A stretch of 64,000 nt of DNA, taken from the NCBI RefSeq assembly GCF_900102925.1, contig NZ_FNKI01000001.1, positions 372,001 through 436,000 on the forward strand, read 5' to 3'. The notes beneath the pieces were generated by a model. The model was not told the origin of the DNA. It saw only the letters and a program-made list of their open reading frames with translations, and ran no database searches. The position numbers were made by a program, and so were the translations under genes. Origin of the DNA: Flagellimonas zhangzhouensis (GTDB taxonomy: Bacteria > Bacteroidota > Bacteroidia > Flavobacteriales > Flavobacteriaceae). Shown piece by piece: positions 1 through 8,266 of the stretch (its first letter is position 1; each line of letters opens with the position of its first letter).

Positions 1-1856
1 TGAACCAGATTTCTGGGGTGTATATTCTTTCTGGAGCCATCAACACCAATAGAATAACGGTTCGGGGTATAGGGGCAAGAACACCCTACGGCACCAATAA
101 ATTACGCATGTATTTTAATGGCATCCCCGTGACCAATGGCACTGGCTCATCTACGATTGAGGCGTACGATTTTGAGAATTTAGGTAGTGTAGAAGTCATA
201 AAAGGGCCAAAGGGCACTGTTTTTGGTTCCAATTTAGGTGGTGCAATTTTATTGGACACCAAACCATCCGTGGAAGATGAAACCCAACTGCTGAACTCAT
301 TTTCGGTAGGTTCGTACAACATGCTCAAGGACAACCTTACCTTTTCACATTCAGAAAAAGATTTTAAGCTATCCTTAAGTTACAATCATATGGAAACGGA
401 TGGCTACCGACAGAACAATCAGTTTAATAGGGATGGTATTTTGTTGAATTCCCAATTCAAAACTGGAGAAAAAAGTAGTATAGCCGTTTTAGTGAATTAT
501 ATCGACTACACTGCCCATATCGCAAGTTCCATCAACCAGACCTATTTGGAAGAAGACCCCACAAGGGCAGCCTCCAATTGGTTGGCCGCACAAGGTTATG
601 AAGCCAATAAATATCTTTTGACGGGCCTATCACACACCTTTCAATTTTCTGAAAAGCTGGAAAATACCACAAGTATTTTCTACACCTATTTAGACCATTA
701 CGAACCTCGGCCTTTCAATATTTTGGACGAGTACACCAACGGATTCGGACTTCGAACAAATTTTGCTGGGAATTGGGGTAAGTCGCAATTCACCTTTGGT
801 GGCGAGTTGTATAAAGACGAATACCACTGGGGCACTTTTGAAAATTTATATCAAGAGAATGATGGAAATGGCAGCTTGCAAGGTGATCCATTGAGCAACA
901 ACAAAGAATTTCGAAGACAGTTCAATCTGTTCGGAACTTTTACTTATCTAGTCACCTCAAAATTATCGGCACAGCTAGGCCTTAATTTAAACAAGACATT
1001 TTATGATTTCAGGGATTTGTTTAATCAAGGAGAAAACAATGCATCAGCCGAACGTGATTTTGATGCCATTTTGTTGCCCAATCTTGGATTGAATTATCAA
1101 ATGGAAGATGGCAAAATTTACGCCAATATCAGCAGGGGGTTTTCCAATCCAAGTCTGGAGGAAACCCTAACTCCTAATGGTATTATCAACCCAGATATTG
1201 CCCAAGAAACTGGAGTAAACTATGAGTTGGGAAGTGAATGGTTATTGTTTCAAAAAAGACTTTCTGCTAATGTTACGGTCTACCGAATGAATGTAAAAAA
1301 CCTTTTGGTGTCACAACGAGTAGGCGAAGACCAATATATTGGCAGAAATGCTGGAAAAACAAGACACCAAGGTTTGGAACTCGACCTACAATACCGTGGA
1401 AAGCTTTCTCAAACCTTAATCTTAACCCCTTACCTCAGTTATACCTTGAACGACCATAGTTTTGTGGATTTTGTAGATGGGGATAACGATTATTCTGGAA
1501 ATCCACTTACTGGGGTGCCAATGCATCGAATCAGTTCTGGGTTGGATGTGCAACACTCAAACGGTTTACAATTGAATCTTACCCATCAGTTTGTGGACAA
1601 AATTCCGTTAACGGACGCCAATTCGGCCTATAGCGATGCTTTCAATGTGTTCCACGCCAAGCTTGGTTATCGAACCTCAATTTCTCAAAATATTAGTTTA
1701 GGATTAAATGCTAGAGTCAATAATATTTTTGATAGCAACTATGCCCAATCTGTTCTGATCAATGCGGTAGGTTTTGGAGGGGCACAACCTAGATATTTTT
1801 ACCCTGGAAATGGACGAAATTATTTTGGTGGGGTGAAGTTAAACTATGTTTTTTAA
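1..1856 (+). CDS. TonB-dependent outer-membrane receptor, 5' end missing
   Basis: This is an outer-membrane, energy-coupled importer of an unidentified ligand; TBDTs use TonB-ExbBD energy to bring in metal chelates, vitamins or glycans. The reading frame is open to the left edge (codons from base 3 read NQISGVY), so the signal peptide and start of the plug lie outside the window. Plug-domain residues ITVRGIGART and the following VEVIKGPKGTVFGS segment are visible. About 500 residues of beta-barrel follow, ending in Phe (KLNYVF), the usual last residue of an outer-membrane barrel. The plug resembles flavobacterial siderophore/metal receptors, but the substrate cannot be read from sequence. A GTG at 18 is an internal codon, not the start. 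The next gene begins 50 bases downstream. Confidence 0.93.
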   Translation, partial: NQISGVYILSGAINTNRITVRGIGARTPYGTNKLRMYFNGIPVTNGTGSSTIEAYDFENLGSVEVIKGPKGTVFGSNLGGAILLDTKPSVEDETQLLNSFSVGSYNMLKDNLTFSHSEKDFKLSLSYNHMETDGYRQNNQFNRDGILLNSQFKTGEKSSIAVLVNYIDYTAHIASSINQTYLEEDPTRAASNWLAAQGYEANKYLLTGLSHTFQFSEKLENTTSIFYTYLDHYEPRPFNILDEYTNGFGLRTNFAGNWGKSQFTFGGELYKDEYHWGTFENLYQENDGNGSLQGDPLSNNKEFRRQFNLFGTFTYLVTSKLSAQLGLNLNKTFYDFRDLFNQGENNASAERDFDAILLPNLGLNYQMEDGKIYANISRGFSNPSLEETLTPNGIINPDIAQETGVNYELGSEWLLFQKRLSANVTVYRMNVKNLLVSQRVGEDQYIGRNAGKTRHQGLELDLQYRGKLSQTLILTPYLSYTLNDHSFVDFVDGDNDYSGNPLTGVPMHRISSGLDVQHSNGLQLNLTHQFVDKIPLTDANSAYSDAFNVFHAKLGYRTSISQNISLGLNARVNNIFDSNYAQSVLINAVGFGGAQPRYFYPGNGRNYFGGVKLNYVF

Positions 1857-1906
1857 GCATTTGATTTAGAAGATCGGCCTATCTTTAAAATCAAAACAGA
1901 CTGACC

Positions 1907-2251
1907 ATGAGCGAAATAGATCAATATATTGCCAAGTTTCCAGAAGAAGTTCAGGAACATCTGTTAAAAATCAGAAGTCTTATTAAAAAGTTAGCGCCAG
2001 AAGCTTTGGAGGTAATGGCTTATGGCATGCCAGGGTACAAAACAAACGGTAATCCTTTGGTTTATTTCGCAGGATACAAAAATCATATTGGATTTTACGC
2101 CACGCCCTCAGGACATGCTGAATTTCAAAAAGAGCTTTCGAACTATAAACAAGGAAAAGGGTCTGTCCAATTTCCTTTGGGTCAACCTATTCCTTATGAT
2201 TTAATTCAAAAAATAGTGGAGTTTAGGGTTAAAGAAAACAAATCAAAATAA
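1907..2251 (+). CDS. DUF1801 (YdhG-like) domain protein
   Basis: This is a small soluble protein of 114 residues with no signal peptide, so it should be cytoplasmic. It matches the DUF1801/YdhG family: an N-terminal helical segment (IDQYIAKFPEEVQEHL), the core AYGMPGYKTNG near residues 38-48, the strand pair LVYFAGYKNHIGFY, and the GKGSVQFP turn near residue 85. The family is predicted to bind an unknown small ligand, and no enzymatic role is established. It follows the TBDT on the same strand after 50 bases. A TATCTTTA element around 1879 could be its -7 box. The remnant of another gene starts directly after the stop codon. Confidence 0.85.
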   Translation: MSEIDQYIAKFPEEVQEHLLKIRSLIKKLAPEALEVMAYGMPGYKTNGNPLVYFAGYKNHIGFYATPSGHAEFQKELSNYKQGKGSVQFPLGQPIPYDLIQKIVEFRVKENKSK

Positions 2252-2253
2252 TT

Positions 2254-2385
2254 TATTGCGAATGGCTACCCAACTCCGAATATGTAATGAATGCAAGGCC
2301 CTACTTTGCCCTAATGGGAGAGAAATACATAGGAAAGCATCCTGATTCAGAATAGGAATTTTGGATTCCCATCAAGAAAAAGTGA
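2254..2385 (+). pseudogene. C-terminal remnant of a GyrI-like/AraC effector-binding domain gene
   Basis: Directly after the DUF1801 stop, one frame reads CEWLPNSEYVMNARPYF, then LMGEKYIGKHPDSE, then an in-frame TAG at 2353-2355, then EFWIPIKKK and a TGA at 2383-2385. These are the closing motifs of the GyrI-like small-molecule-binding domain found at the C-terminus of AraC/BltR-type regulators (the x-RPxF-x-LxGEKY and E-x-WIPI segments). No start codon or N-terminal part exists: the preceding 340 bases are the DUF1801 gene. I read this as a gene that lost its 5' part by deletion and then gained a stop codon. The match is by recognition of the motifs, not by a search. Confidence 0.7.
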
Positions 2386-2419
2386 GCTATTTTTCGGATT
2401 TTTCAATAGTGAAAAGGAG

Positions 2420-2436
2420 TAGCTTATCCTAAGCTA
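2420..2436. promoter_or_regulatory. Perfect palindrome upstream of the M20 gene
   Basis: TAGCTTA-TCC-TAAGCTA is a perfect 7-bp inverted repeat. It lies about 20 bases upstream of a TATCTTTG match to the Bacteroidota -7 box (2456-2463), in front of the amidohydrolase gene at 2532. It could be an operator, or a weak terminator for the genes to its left. No good -33 TTG at the right distance is visible. Confidence 0.35.
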
Positions 2437-2531
2437 TCTTCTTGGGTTTTAATAGTATCTTTGAGAGAATCACTTTTCAATGAATTGCGTGATTTAACTT
2501 ATAACCAAAACCAACTACTAAACTACTCAAA

Positions 2532-3959
2532 ATGAAAAAGCCGCTTTTATGCACCTTTGCCCTTCTATTAATTTCTTCGATGACCTTTGGGCAAAAAGAC
2601 AAGAAAAAAATTATAGCTGATCTCGACGCGAAAAAAGAACATTACACTACCATTGCAAAGGAGTTATGGACCAATCCCGAATTAGGGTATTTAGAGGTCA
2701 ATACCTCTGCGCTACTTCAAAGTGAGCTGGAAAAAGAGGGTTTTACCATTGAAAAAGGTGTAGCTGGAATTCCAACCGCATTTACCGCTACCTATGGTTC
2801 TGGTTCGCCTGTAATTGGAGTTCTAGGTGAGTTCGATGCCTTACCAGGCATGTCACAGGATGCCGTTCCTTTCAGAAAACCAAGAGTTGTCGGCGCACCT
2901 GGACAGGCATGTGGACATCACCTATTCGGAACAGGATCCATGGCCGCCGCCATTGCAGCTAAAAACTACTTAATTGAATCAGGGAAATCGGGCACTATCC
3001 GTTTTTATGGCACCCCTGCCGAAGAAGGTGGTTCTGGAAAAGTGTATATGGTTCGTGCTGGACTTTTTAAAGATGTAGATGCGATTGTTTCATGGCATGC
3101 GGGCAATCAAAATGCAGCAAATCCAAGCACCAACTTGGCCACTATTTCAGGAAAATTCCGATTTACAGGAAAGTCATCCCATGCTGCCATGGCTCCTGAA
3201 TTGGGTCGTTCAGCATTAGATGGTGTTGAAGGAATGAACGATTTGGTGAACATGCTTCGTGAACATACCACTGAGCCAACCCGAATTCACTATGTGATCA
3301 CAAAAGGTGGTGATGCGCCAAACATTGTTCCAAAAGAAGCCGAAGTATATTACGTAATCCGCCACTCCAACAGATTGGAAGTTAAAGCTGTTTGGGATCG
3401 TGTGGTAAAAGCTGCTGAAGGTGCCGCTATCGGAACCGAAACTGAAATGAGCTATGAAATCATCGGTGGAACCTATGAAAAATTACCCAATGAAGCTCTT
3501 GCAAAATTGATGCACAGCAATATGACGATCGTAGGTGGTGTGAACTACACTCCCGAAGATGTTGAATTTGCGAAAGAAATTCAAAAAACATTAGGAGCAC
3601 CAAAACCTATTGAAAGTGCACAAGAGATTCAACCTATGCAATTTACCTATGGTAAAGCATCGGCAGATACTGGTGATGTAAGCTGGAACACGCCAACTGG
3701 GGCCGTTACCACTGCTACTTGGGTGCCTGGAACTCCTGCACATAGCTGGCAAGCTGTAGCTGCTGGTGGAACCGATATTGGTTTTAAAGGAATGATGGTT
3801 GCCGCCAAAACCATGGCGCTTTCTGCAATGGATTTGTTCAAAAATCCAAAGTTATTGGATGAGATCAAGGCGGAATTCAACGAAAGAAGAGGTCCTGATT
3901 TCAAATACGAAGCTTTGTTGGGTGATAGAGAACCTGCTTTGGACTATAGAAAAAACTAA
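2532..3959 (+). CDS. Exported M20 family amidohydrolase (AbgB-like)
   Basis: This is a metal-dependent hydrolase of the M20/AbgB group, which cleaves amide bonds such as p-aminobenzoyl-glutamate or N-acyl amino acids; the actual substrate here is unknown. Residues 1-20 form a signal peptide ending FGQ, so the protein should be periplasmic, unlike cytoplasmic E. coli AbgB. Metal and catalytic motifs are present in order: CGHH (127-130), PAEE (162-165) and SWHAGN (187-192). A dimerisation domain begins with the SGKFRFTGKSSHAA segment. The length, 475 residues, is normal for the family. The metallophosphoesterase starts only 3 bases downstream, so the two are almost certainly co-transcribed. Confidence 0.92.
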   Translation: MKKPLLCTFALLLISSMTFGQKDKKKIIADLDAKKEHYTTIAKELWTNPELGYLEVNTSALLQSELEKEGFTIEKGVAGIPTAFTATYGSGSPVIGVLGEFDALPGMSQDAVPFRKPRVVGAPGQACGHHLFGTGSMAAAIAAKNYLIESGKSGTIRFYGTPAEEGGSGKVYMVRAGLFKDVDAIVSWHAGNQNAANPSTNLATISGKFRFTGKSSHAAMAPELGRSALDGVEGMNDLVNMLREHTTEPTRIHYVITKGGDAPNIVPKEAEVYYVIRHSNRLEVKAVWDRVVKAAEGAAIGTETEMSYEIIGGTYEKLPNEALAKLMHSNMTIVGGVNYTPEDVEFAKEIQKTLGAPKPIESAQEIQPMQFTYGKASADTGDVSWNTPTGAVTTATWVPGTPAHSWQAVAAGGTDIGFKGMMVAAKTMALSAMDLFKNPKLLDEIKAEFNERRGPDFKYEALLGDREPALDYRKN

Positions 3960-3962
3960 AAA

Positions 3963-4952
3963 ATGAAAAACTACCTTCTCCTTCTCCTAAGCTTAATAGC
4001 TGCTATCGGGTGCAAACAAAATACTGCTACTGTTGTCAAAGTTTCACCCAAATTTACCCACGATATTACTTCGGGACCCAAACCTTGGAACAGTGAAACT
4101 TTTGAACCAACGGAAGATGATTTCACCTTTGCCATTATTTCCGATTTGAATGGGGGAGAAAGAGAAGGGGTTTATGCCACCGCCGTGCAACAATTGAACA
4201 TGCTCGACCCCACTTTTGTCCTCAGTGTGGGCGATCTGATCGATGGCGGAACCGAAGATAAAAATCAACTTCAAAAAGAATGGGATTCCTTTGATGATCG
4301 CACAGCGAAGTTGGATATGCCGTTTTTTCATTTGGGAGGCAACCACGACCTCACCAACCCTGTGATGCGAGAATTCTGGGAAAACCGTTTTGGTCCTCGT
4401 TATTATCATTTTGTATATGAAAATGTGCTGTTTTTGATGATGGATTCCGAAGACTACGAGGAAAAGCGCATGATTGAAATCTACGAAGCACGTGCCAAAG
4501 CCCTTAAAATTATTGATGGCGAAATTGAAGGCAAATATGAAGAATCCGAATATTACAGTATGCCCGAAAGACGCATTGGAGGCATGAGTAGTGCCCAATT
4601 GAACTATTTCACCAAGGTTTTACAAGACCATCCCGATGTAAAATGGACGTTCGTGCTGATGCACAAACCGCTTTGGATGCGCGAAGACGAAAAAGGATTG
4701 GGGCCTTTGGAAGATGTACTGTCCGATCGAGAATACACCGTGATCAATGGGCATTTCCATTCCTTTTCCAATACCATCCGTAAAGGACACAGCTATTCCA
4801 TATTAGGAACCACAGGAGGAAGTCAAAATCCACAGGATTCCATGGCGTTTGACCACGTTACTTTGGTTCGAATGGCCAAAAAACCAGTAATTACCCACCT
4901 AAAAATGGACGGTATTTTAAATGAGAAGGGAAATGTACCTTCTCCCCACTAA
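3963..4952 (+). CDS. Lipoprotein metallophosphoesterase (calcineurin-like fold)
   Basis: This is a predicted membrane-anchored phosphoesterase with two metal ions. A lipobox ending at Cys17 (IAAIGC) indicates SPII processing. The calcineurin-like motifs are visible: GDLID (90-94), GNHD (126-129), LMHKP and GHFH near residue 258. The first motif, normally DxH, reads DLN (61-63), so one metal ligand is Asn instead of His. An insert of about 50 charged residues separates GNHD from the later motifs. The gene starts 3 bases after the M20 amidohydrolase and 48 bases before the M28 peptidase, giving a run of three exported hydrolases. The substrate is unknown. Confidence 0.9.
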   Translation: MKNYLLLLLSLIAAIGCKQNTATVVKVSPKFTHDITSGPKPWNSETFEPTEDDFTFAIISDLNGGEREGVYATAVQQLNMLDPTFVLSVGDLIDGGTEDKNQLQKEWDSFDDRTAKLDMPFFHLGGNHDLTNPVMREFWENRFGPRYYHFVYENVLFLMMDSEDYEEKRMIEIYEARAKALKIIDGEIEGKYEESEYYSMPERRIGGMSSAQLNYFTKVLQDHPDVKWTFVLMHKPLWMREDEKGLGPLEDVLSDREYTVINGHFHSFSNTIRKGHSYSILGTTGGSQNPQDSMAFDHVTLVRMAKKPVITHLKMDGILNEKGNVPSPH

Positions 4953-5000
4953 AGCATTTTACCTATCTTTAAAAACGGCGAACACCTTTATTTGAATTTT

Positions 5001-6473
5001 ATGAAAAAATATCTTTCCCTCGGCATTGCGTTTTTGGGCATCGGACTTCTATCTGCGCAAAGCGATCAAGAAAAAGCGGCATCCACAGTACACGAAAACT
5101 CCATAAAAAGCCACATATACTTTTTGGCAGATGACTTATTGGAAGGTCGTGCTTCTGGAACACGCGGCAACAAAATTGCAGCCAGTTATTTAGCCAACCA
5201 ATTGCGCAGGTATGGGGCATCACCCATTCCTGGAACAGACACCTATTACCAAACTTTTGATTTGGTAGAAACCACACCTCCTAAAAATTTGGAGTTGAGT
5301 TTAAATGGGACCAACTTTCCTTTGAACGCGGCTTTTAAAATGCCCGCGACTGAACAATCTGGAGAAGCCATTTTCTTGGGCTATGGATCCGAATCGGATT
5401 TTGAAGGAAAAGCACTTGCAGGCAAAGTTGTTGTTGTTTTAGGTGGAAGTGCAGCAGGGCAAGATCCAGGGCAAATGTTCCAAAGTAGTAGTGAAAAAAT
5501 GGAGCGGGTTAACAGTTCAGGTGCAGCTGGTCTTGTTGAACTTGTTGGGTTTGAAGAAGGCATGTGGACACGTATCAAACATTATTTAGGATCACAAACC
5601 GAAGTACAGGAACCAGGAACCATTTCAGCAGACACAGGTGAAATGTTCCATGTTTGGGTGAACACCACCAACAACTCAGGTTTTGAAAATGGAAAAACCA
5701 TTTCCTATGCATTAAAATCAGATGGGCAGACCAAGAAAATAAAGTCTACCCAAAATGTAGTTGGAGTTATTGAAGGTTCTGACCCTAAACTCAAAAACGA
5801 ATACGTAATCTACTCTGCCCATTATGATCATGTGGGCATTGGCCAACCAAATGCCGAAGGAGATTCCATTTACAACGGCGCCCGCGACAATGCAATTGGA
5901 ACTACTGCCGTGCTTTCCATGGCTGAAAACTTGGGCAAATACCCAACCAAACGTTCTGCCTTGTTCATTTTGTTTACGGCGGAAGAAAAAGGGTTATTGG
6001 GAAGTGCATACTACGCCGACCACCCCGTGATTCCCCTAAATCAAATGTCGTATTGCTTTAATACCGATGGTGGGGGCTACAACGATACTTCTTTGGCCAC
6101 CATTATTGGATTGGAACGCACCTCGGCCCAACCTTTGATTGAAAAAGGAGCTTCCACTTTTGGCCTAAAGGCCATTGGCGACCCAGCACCCGAACAAGGG
6201 CTGTTCGACCGAAGTGATAATGTAAGTTTTGCCCAAAAAGGGATTCCAGCACCTACCTACTCCACAGGCTTTCACAGTTTTGATGATGAAATTTTTAAAT
6301 ATTATCACCAAGCCAGCGATGAGGCCGACTCATTGGATTATGGCTATTTGCTCAAATTCTACCAGGGTTATGTATACACTGGCAGATTGATTGCCAACAC
6401 CTCGGAGAAATTATTTTGGAACTCAGGCGATAAATACGAAGAGGCTGGAAAGGCATTGTATGGGATGAAGTAA
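5001..6473 (+). CDS. Exported M28 family metallopeptidase with PA domain
   Basis: This is a zinc aminopeptidase-type enzyme (M28) acting outside the cytoplasm. I place the start at the ATG at 5001, because it opens a clean signal peptide (MKKYLSLGIAFLGIGLLSAQ); the frame extends upstream only to a TTG. A protease-associated (PA) domain occupies roughly residues 115-220. The catalytic core follows: HYDH near 274-277, GARDN near 293-297, the glutamate pair in TAEEKG near 327-330, NTDGGG, and a final zinc His in STGFHSFDDE. It is the third exported hydrolase in a row, which suggests joint breakdown of peptides or conjugates, though a shared substrate is only inferred. Confidence 0.92.
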   Translation: MKKYLSLGIAFLGIGLLSAQSDQEKAASTVHENSIKSHIYFLADDLLEGRASGTRGNKIAASYLANQLRRYGASPIPGTDTYYQTFDLVETTPPKNLELSLNGTNFPLNAAFKMPATEQSGEAIFLGYGSESDFEGKALAGKVVVVLGGSAAGQDPGQMFQSSSEKMERVNSSGAAGLVELVGFEEGMWTRIKHYLGSQTEVQEPGTISADTGEMFHVWVNTTNNSGFENGKTISYALKSDGQTKKIKSTQNVVGVIEGSDPKLKNEYVIYSAHYDHVGIGQPNAEGDSIYNGARDNAIGTTAVLSMAENLGKYPTKRSALFILFTAEEKGLLGSAYYADHPVIPLNQMSYCFNTDGGGYNDTSLATIIGLERTSAQPLIEKGASTFGLKAIGDPAPEQGLFDRSDNVSFAQKGIPAPTYSTGFHSFDDEIFKYYHQASDEADSLDYGYLLKFYQGYVYTGRLIANTSEKLFWNSGDKYEEAGKALYGMK

Positions 6474-6493
6474 ATGATAAAAGTTAAGTTATA

Positions 6494-6519
6494 CTGAATT
6501 CCTTCTAGCAGGAGTTCAG
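6494..6519. repeat. Intergenic hairpin repeat (CTGAATTCC / GGAGTTCAG)
   Basis: The arms CTGAATTCC (6494-6502) and GGAGTTCAG (6511-6519) pair around an 8-base loop with one mismatch. It lies 20 bases after the M28 stop. It looks like one of the small palindromic repeats scattered in flavobacterial intergenic DNA and may also serve as a transcription end. Confidence 0.55.
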
Positions 6520-6559
6520 CATGACGATTTTATTCCTTTTCAAATTAAACATTACTGCG

Positions 6560-6584
6560 TCACCCTGAACTTGTTTCAGGGTCA
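6560..6584. repeat. Intergenic palindromic repeat (ACCCTGAA...TTCAGGGT)
   Basis: The arms ACCCTGAA (6562-6569) and TTCAGGGT (6575-6582) are perfect inverted repeats with a 5-base loop, inside GTCACCCTGAACTTGTTTCA and a few more bases. From memory this sequence is a widespread dispersed repeat in flavobacterial genomes. It sits 40 bases after the hairpin at 6494 and before the sdpR-like promoter. Confidence 0.6.
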
Positions 6585-6652
6585 CATCCAGCCAATTTTC
6601 AATATAAGTTGCTAAAATATTTTATATCAGCCATTTGCAAATTTCATTTAAT

Positions 6653-6672
6653 ATTTAGATATTTATCTAAAT
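6653..6672. promoter_or_regulatory. Palindromic operator of the sdpR-like gene
   Basis: ATTTAGAT-ATTT-ATCTAAAT is a perfect 8-bp inverted repeat centred about 21 bases before the ATG of the ArsR/SdpR-type repressor. Regulators of this family bind such AT-rich dyads and usually repress their own operon. A TTTG at 6634-6637 lies 18 bases before TAGATATT inside the palindrome, so the operator would cover the -7 region. Binding itself is inferred. Confidence 0.6.
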
Positions 6673-6683
6673 AACTAATTTAA

Positions 6684-6938
6684 ATGAATTCGCTGTTCAA
6701 GGCCCTTAATGACGAAACCCGAAGACAGATTGTGGAGCTCCTCAAAGAAAAGGACATGAACGCTGGGGAGATTTCGGAACGCTTTAATATTTCCAAACCC
6801 AGTATTTCGCACCATTTGGACATACTTCGGCAAGCCGATCTTGTAACCAGCGAAAAAAAAGGGCAGTTTGTGGAGTACTCCCTCAACACCACCATTTTGG
6901 AAGATTTGCTCAATTGGATACTAACCTTAAAAAAATAA
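6684..6938 (+). CDS. ArsR/SdpR-type winged-helix autorepressor
   Basis: This is an 84-residue DNA-binding repressor of the ArsR superfamily. The classic winged-helix order is visible: LFKALNDETRRQIVELL (helices 1-2), GEISERFNISKPSISHHLDIL (helix-turn-helix, residues about 28-49), and the wing VTSEKKGQFVEYSLN. It has no metal-binding Cys/His set (no ELCVC box), which fits the SdpR autorepressor branch rather than the metal sensors. The SdpI-like membrane protein starts 2 bases after its stop, the arrangement known from Bacillus sdpRI. A perfect palindrome just upstream is the probable autoregulatory site. Confidence 0.88.
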   Translation: MNSLFKALNDETRRQIVELLKEKDMNAGEISERFNISKPSISHHLDILRQADLVTSEKKGQFVEYSLNTTILEDLLNWILTLKK

Positions 6939-6940
6939 CT

Positions 6941-7582
6941 ATGAACCTAAAAAAAGAACTTCCGATCATCGGCATTGTTTTACTTCCGTTTGTGTATTTG
7001 GCCTACATCTGGAACCAACTTCCGCAAGAAGTACCCCTGCACTACAACGCCCAAGGAGAAATAGACCGCTACGGGGACAAATCAGAACTCATCATGATTC
7101 CCTTTATGTTGCCCTTCCTCATTTACGTGCTCTTATTGGTGGTTCCCTACATCGACCCGAAAAAGCAGCTACAGAAAATGGGAAACAAATACCAATCCCT
7201 AAAATTGGTACTTACTTTAATCACATCTGCCTTGGCACTTTTTATCCTTTATTCCACCAAAGGTGGCAGTTTGAGCAATCCAAATTTTATCTTTGTAATC
7301 ATCGGGGTCATGTATCTTATTTTCGGAAACTACTTCAAGACCCTCAAGGCCAATTATTTTATAGGAATCCGAACCCCTTGGACCTTGGAGAGTGAATATG
7401 TATGGAAAGAAACCCACAAACTAGGCGGTAAGGTTTGGTTTGTTGGAGGCATTGTGGCCATTATCAGCAGCCTAGTCCTCTCAGTAGAAACCAACTTTAA
7501 AGTATTTATGGGGATTACCATAATTATCGCATTGATTCCGATTATCTATTCTTATATGTTGTTCAAAAAGCAGAAAGAATAA
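6941..7582 (+). CDS. SdpI-family membrane protein (DUF1648 plus SdpI)
   Basis: This is a polytopic inner-membrane protein of 213 residues with about six hydrophobic segments. The N-terminal DUF1648 motif (LPQEVPLHYNAQGEIDRYGDK, residues about 31-50) is followed by the SdpI motif IGIRTPWTLESEYVWKETH near residues 135-155. In Bacillus subtilis SdpI gives immunity to the SdpC toxin and also sequesters SdpR; most Bacteroidota copies have no toxin nearby and no known role, and none is seen here. The start at 6941 is chosen because the ATG lies 2 bases after the repressor stop; an upstream TTG at 6914 would overlap the repressor gene. Confidence 0.87.
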   Translation: MNLKKELPIIGIVLLPFVYLAYIWNQLPQEVPLHYNAQGEIDRYGDKSELIMIPFMLPFLIYVLLLVVPYIDPKKQLQKMGNKYQSLKLVLTLITSALALFILYSTKGGSLSNPNFIFVIIGVMYLIFGNYFKTLKANYFIGIRTPWTLESEYVWKETHKLGGKVWFVGGIVAIISSLVLSVETNFKVFMGITIIIALIPIIYSYMLFKKQKE

Positions 7583-7649
7583 TTTTTGAAGGGCGCATTT
7601 CAAGTATTGCAGAATCCTTATCTTAGTTTGCAGCAAGCAAAATAGGATT

Positions 7650-8162
7650 ATGAGGAAGTTATTCCCACTACTTTTGGTTTTGACCATTATTTCCTGCAAC
7701 GAAAAACCGCCCGTAAAGGTAAGTTCGGTAGACCCTGTGAATTGGAATCAACGAAAAGTTTCCATTTCCGAAGCGGATTCCTTGTTGAATGGGATTTCCT
7801 ATCTTTCTGTATACTCCGAAATTTATAGTGAAACGGAACATCGCACCCATAATCTTACGAGTACGATCAGCATGCGGAACACCAACCTTCGGGATACCAT
7901 TTTTATCCGCAAAGCGGAATATTTTGATACCCACGGCAACTCCATCCGCACCTATTTTGATTTTCCCATCCACATTAAACCCATGGAAACCGTTGAAATT
8001 GTGATTGATGAGAAAGACCAAGAGGGCGGCACAGGAGCTAACTTTTTGTTTCATTGGAGCACAAAACCCAGCTCACACGAGCCTTATTTTGAAGGGGTAA
8101 TGATTTCCACTTCGGGCCAACAAGGGCTTTCCTTTACCACCAAAGGCATTCGGGTAGAGTAG
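7650..8162 (+). CDS. DUF3124 lipoprotein
   Basis: This is a lipoprotein of 170 residues with a lipobox ending at Cys16 (LTIISC), so it should be membrane-anchored in the envelope. The mature part matches DUF3124: the opening SYLSVYSEIYSE, then LTSTISMRNTN, then the RKAEYFDTHGN segment, and a closing GVMISTSGQQGLSFTTKG. This looks like a compact beta domain. No catalytic motif is visible and the family has no assigned function. It follows the SdpI-like gene after 67 bases on the same strand, with a different promoter likely, and precedes fhs. Confidence 0.82.
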   Translation: MRKLFPLLLVLTIISCNEKPPVKVSSVDPVNWNQRKVSISEADSLLNGISYLSVYSEIYSETEHRTHNLTSTISMRNTNLRDTIFIRKAEYFDTHGNSIRTYFDFPIHIKPMETVEIVIDEKDQEGGTGANFLFHWSTKPSSHEPYFEGVMISTSGQQGLSFTTKGIRVE

Positions 8163-8225
8163 CCACACACCCAACCAATGTCATATAATTTCTGAAGGGA
8201 TTGTGGTATCTTGTCTAAGGATTAA

Positions 8226-8244
8226 AACAACTCTTTGAGTTGTT
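8226..8244 (+). other. Perfect hairpin in the fhs leader
   Basis: AACAACTC-TTT-GAGTTGTT is an 8-bp perfect stem with a 3-base loop, 22 bases before the fhs ATG and 63 bases after the DUF3124 stop. There is no U-run after it, so it is a poor intrinsic terminator. It may be an operator or a leader hairpin. Confidence 0.4.
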
Positions 8245-8266
8245 CCAGTCTTAAAATTTCTACTGT

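Noticed and set aside
4044..4598. 184-codon minus-strand frame inside the metallophosphoesterase gene
   Set aside because: The plus-strand gene has a lipobox and catalytic motifs; the antisense frame shows none.
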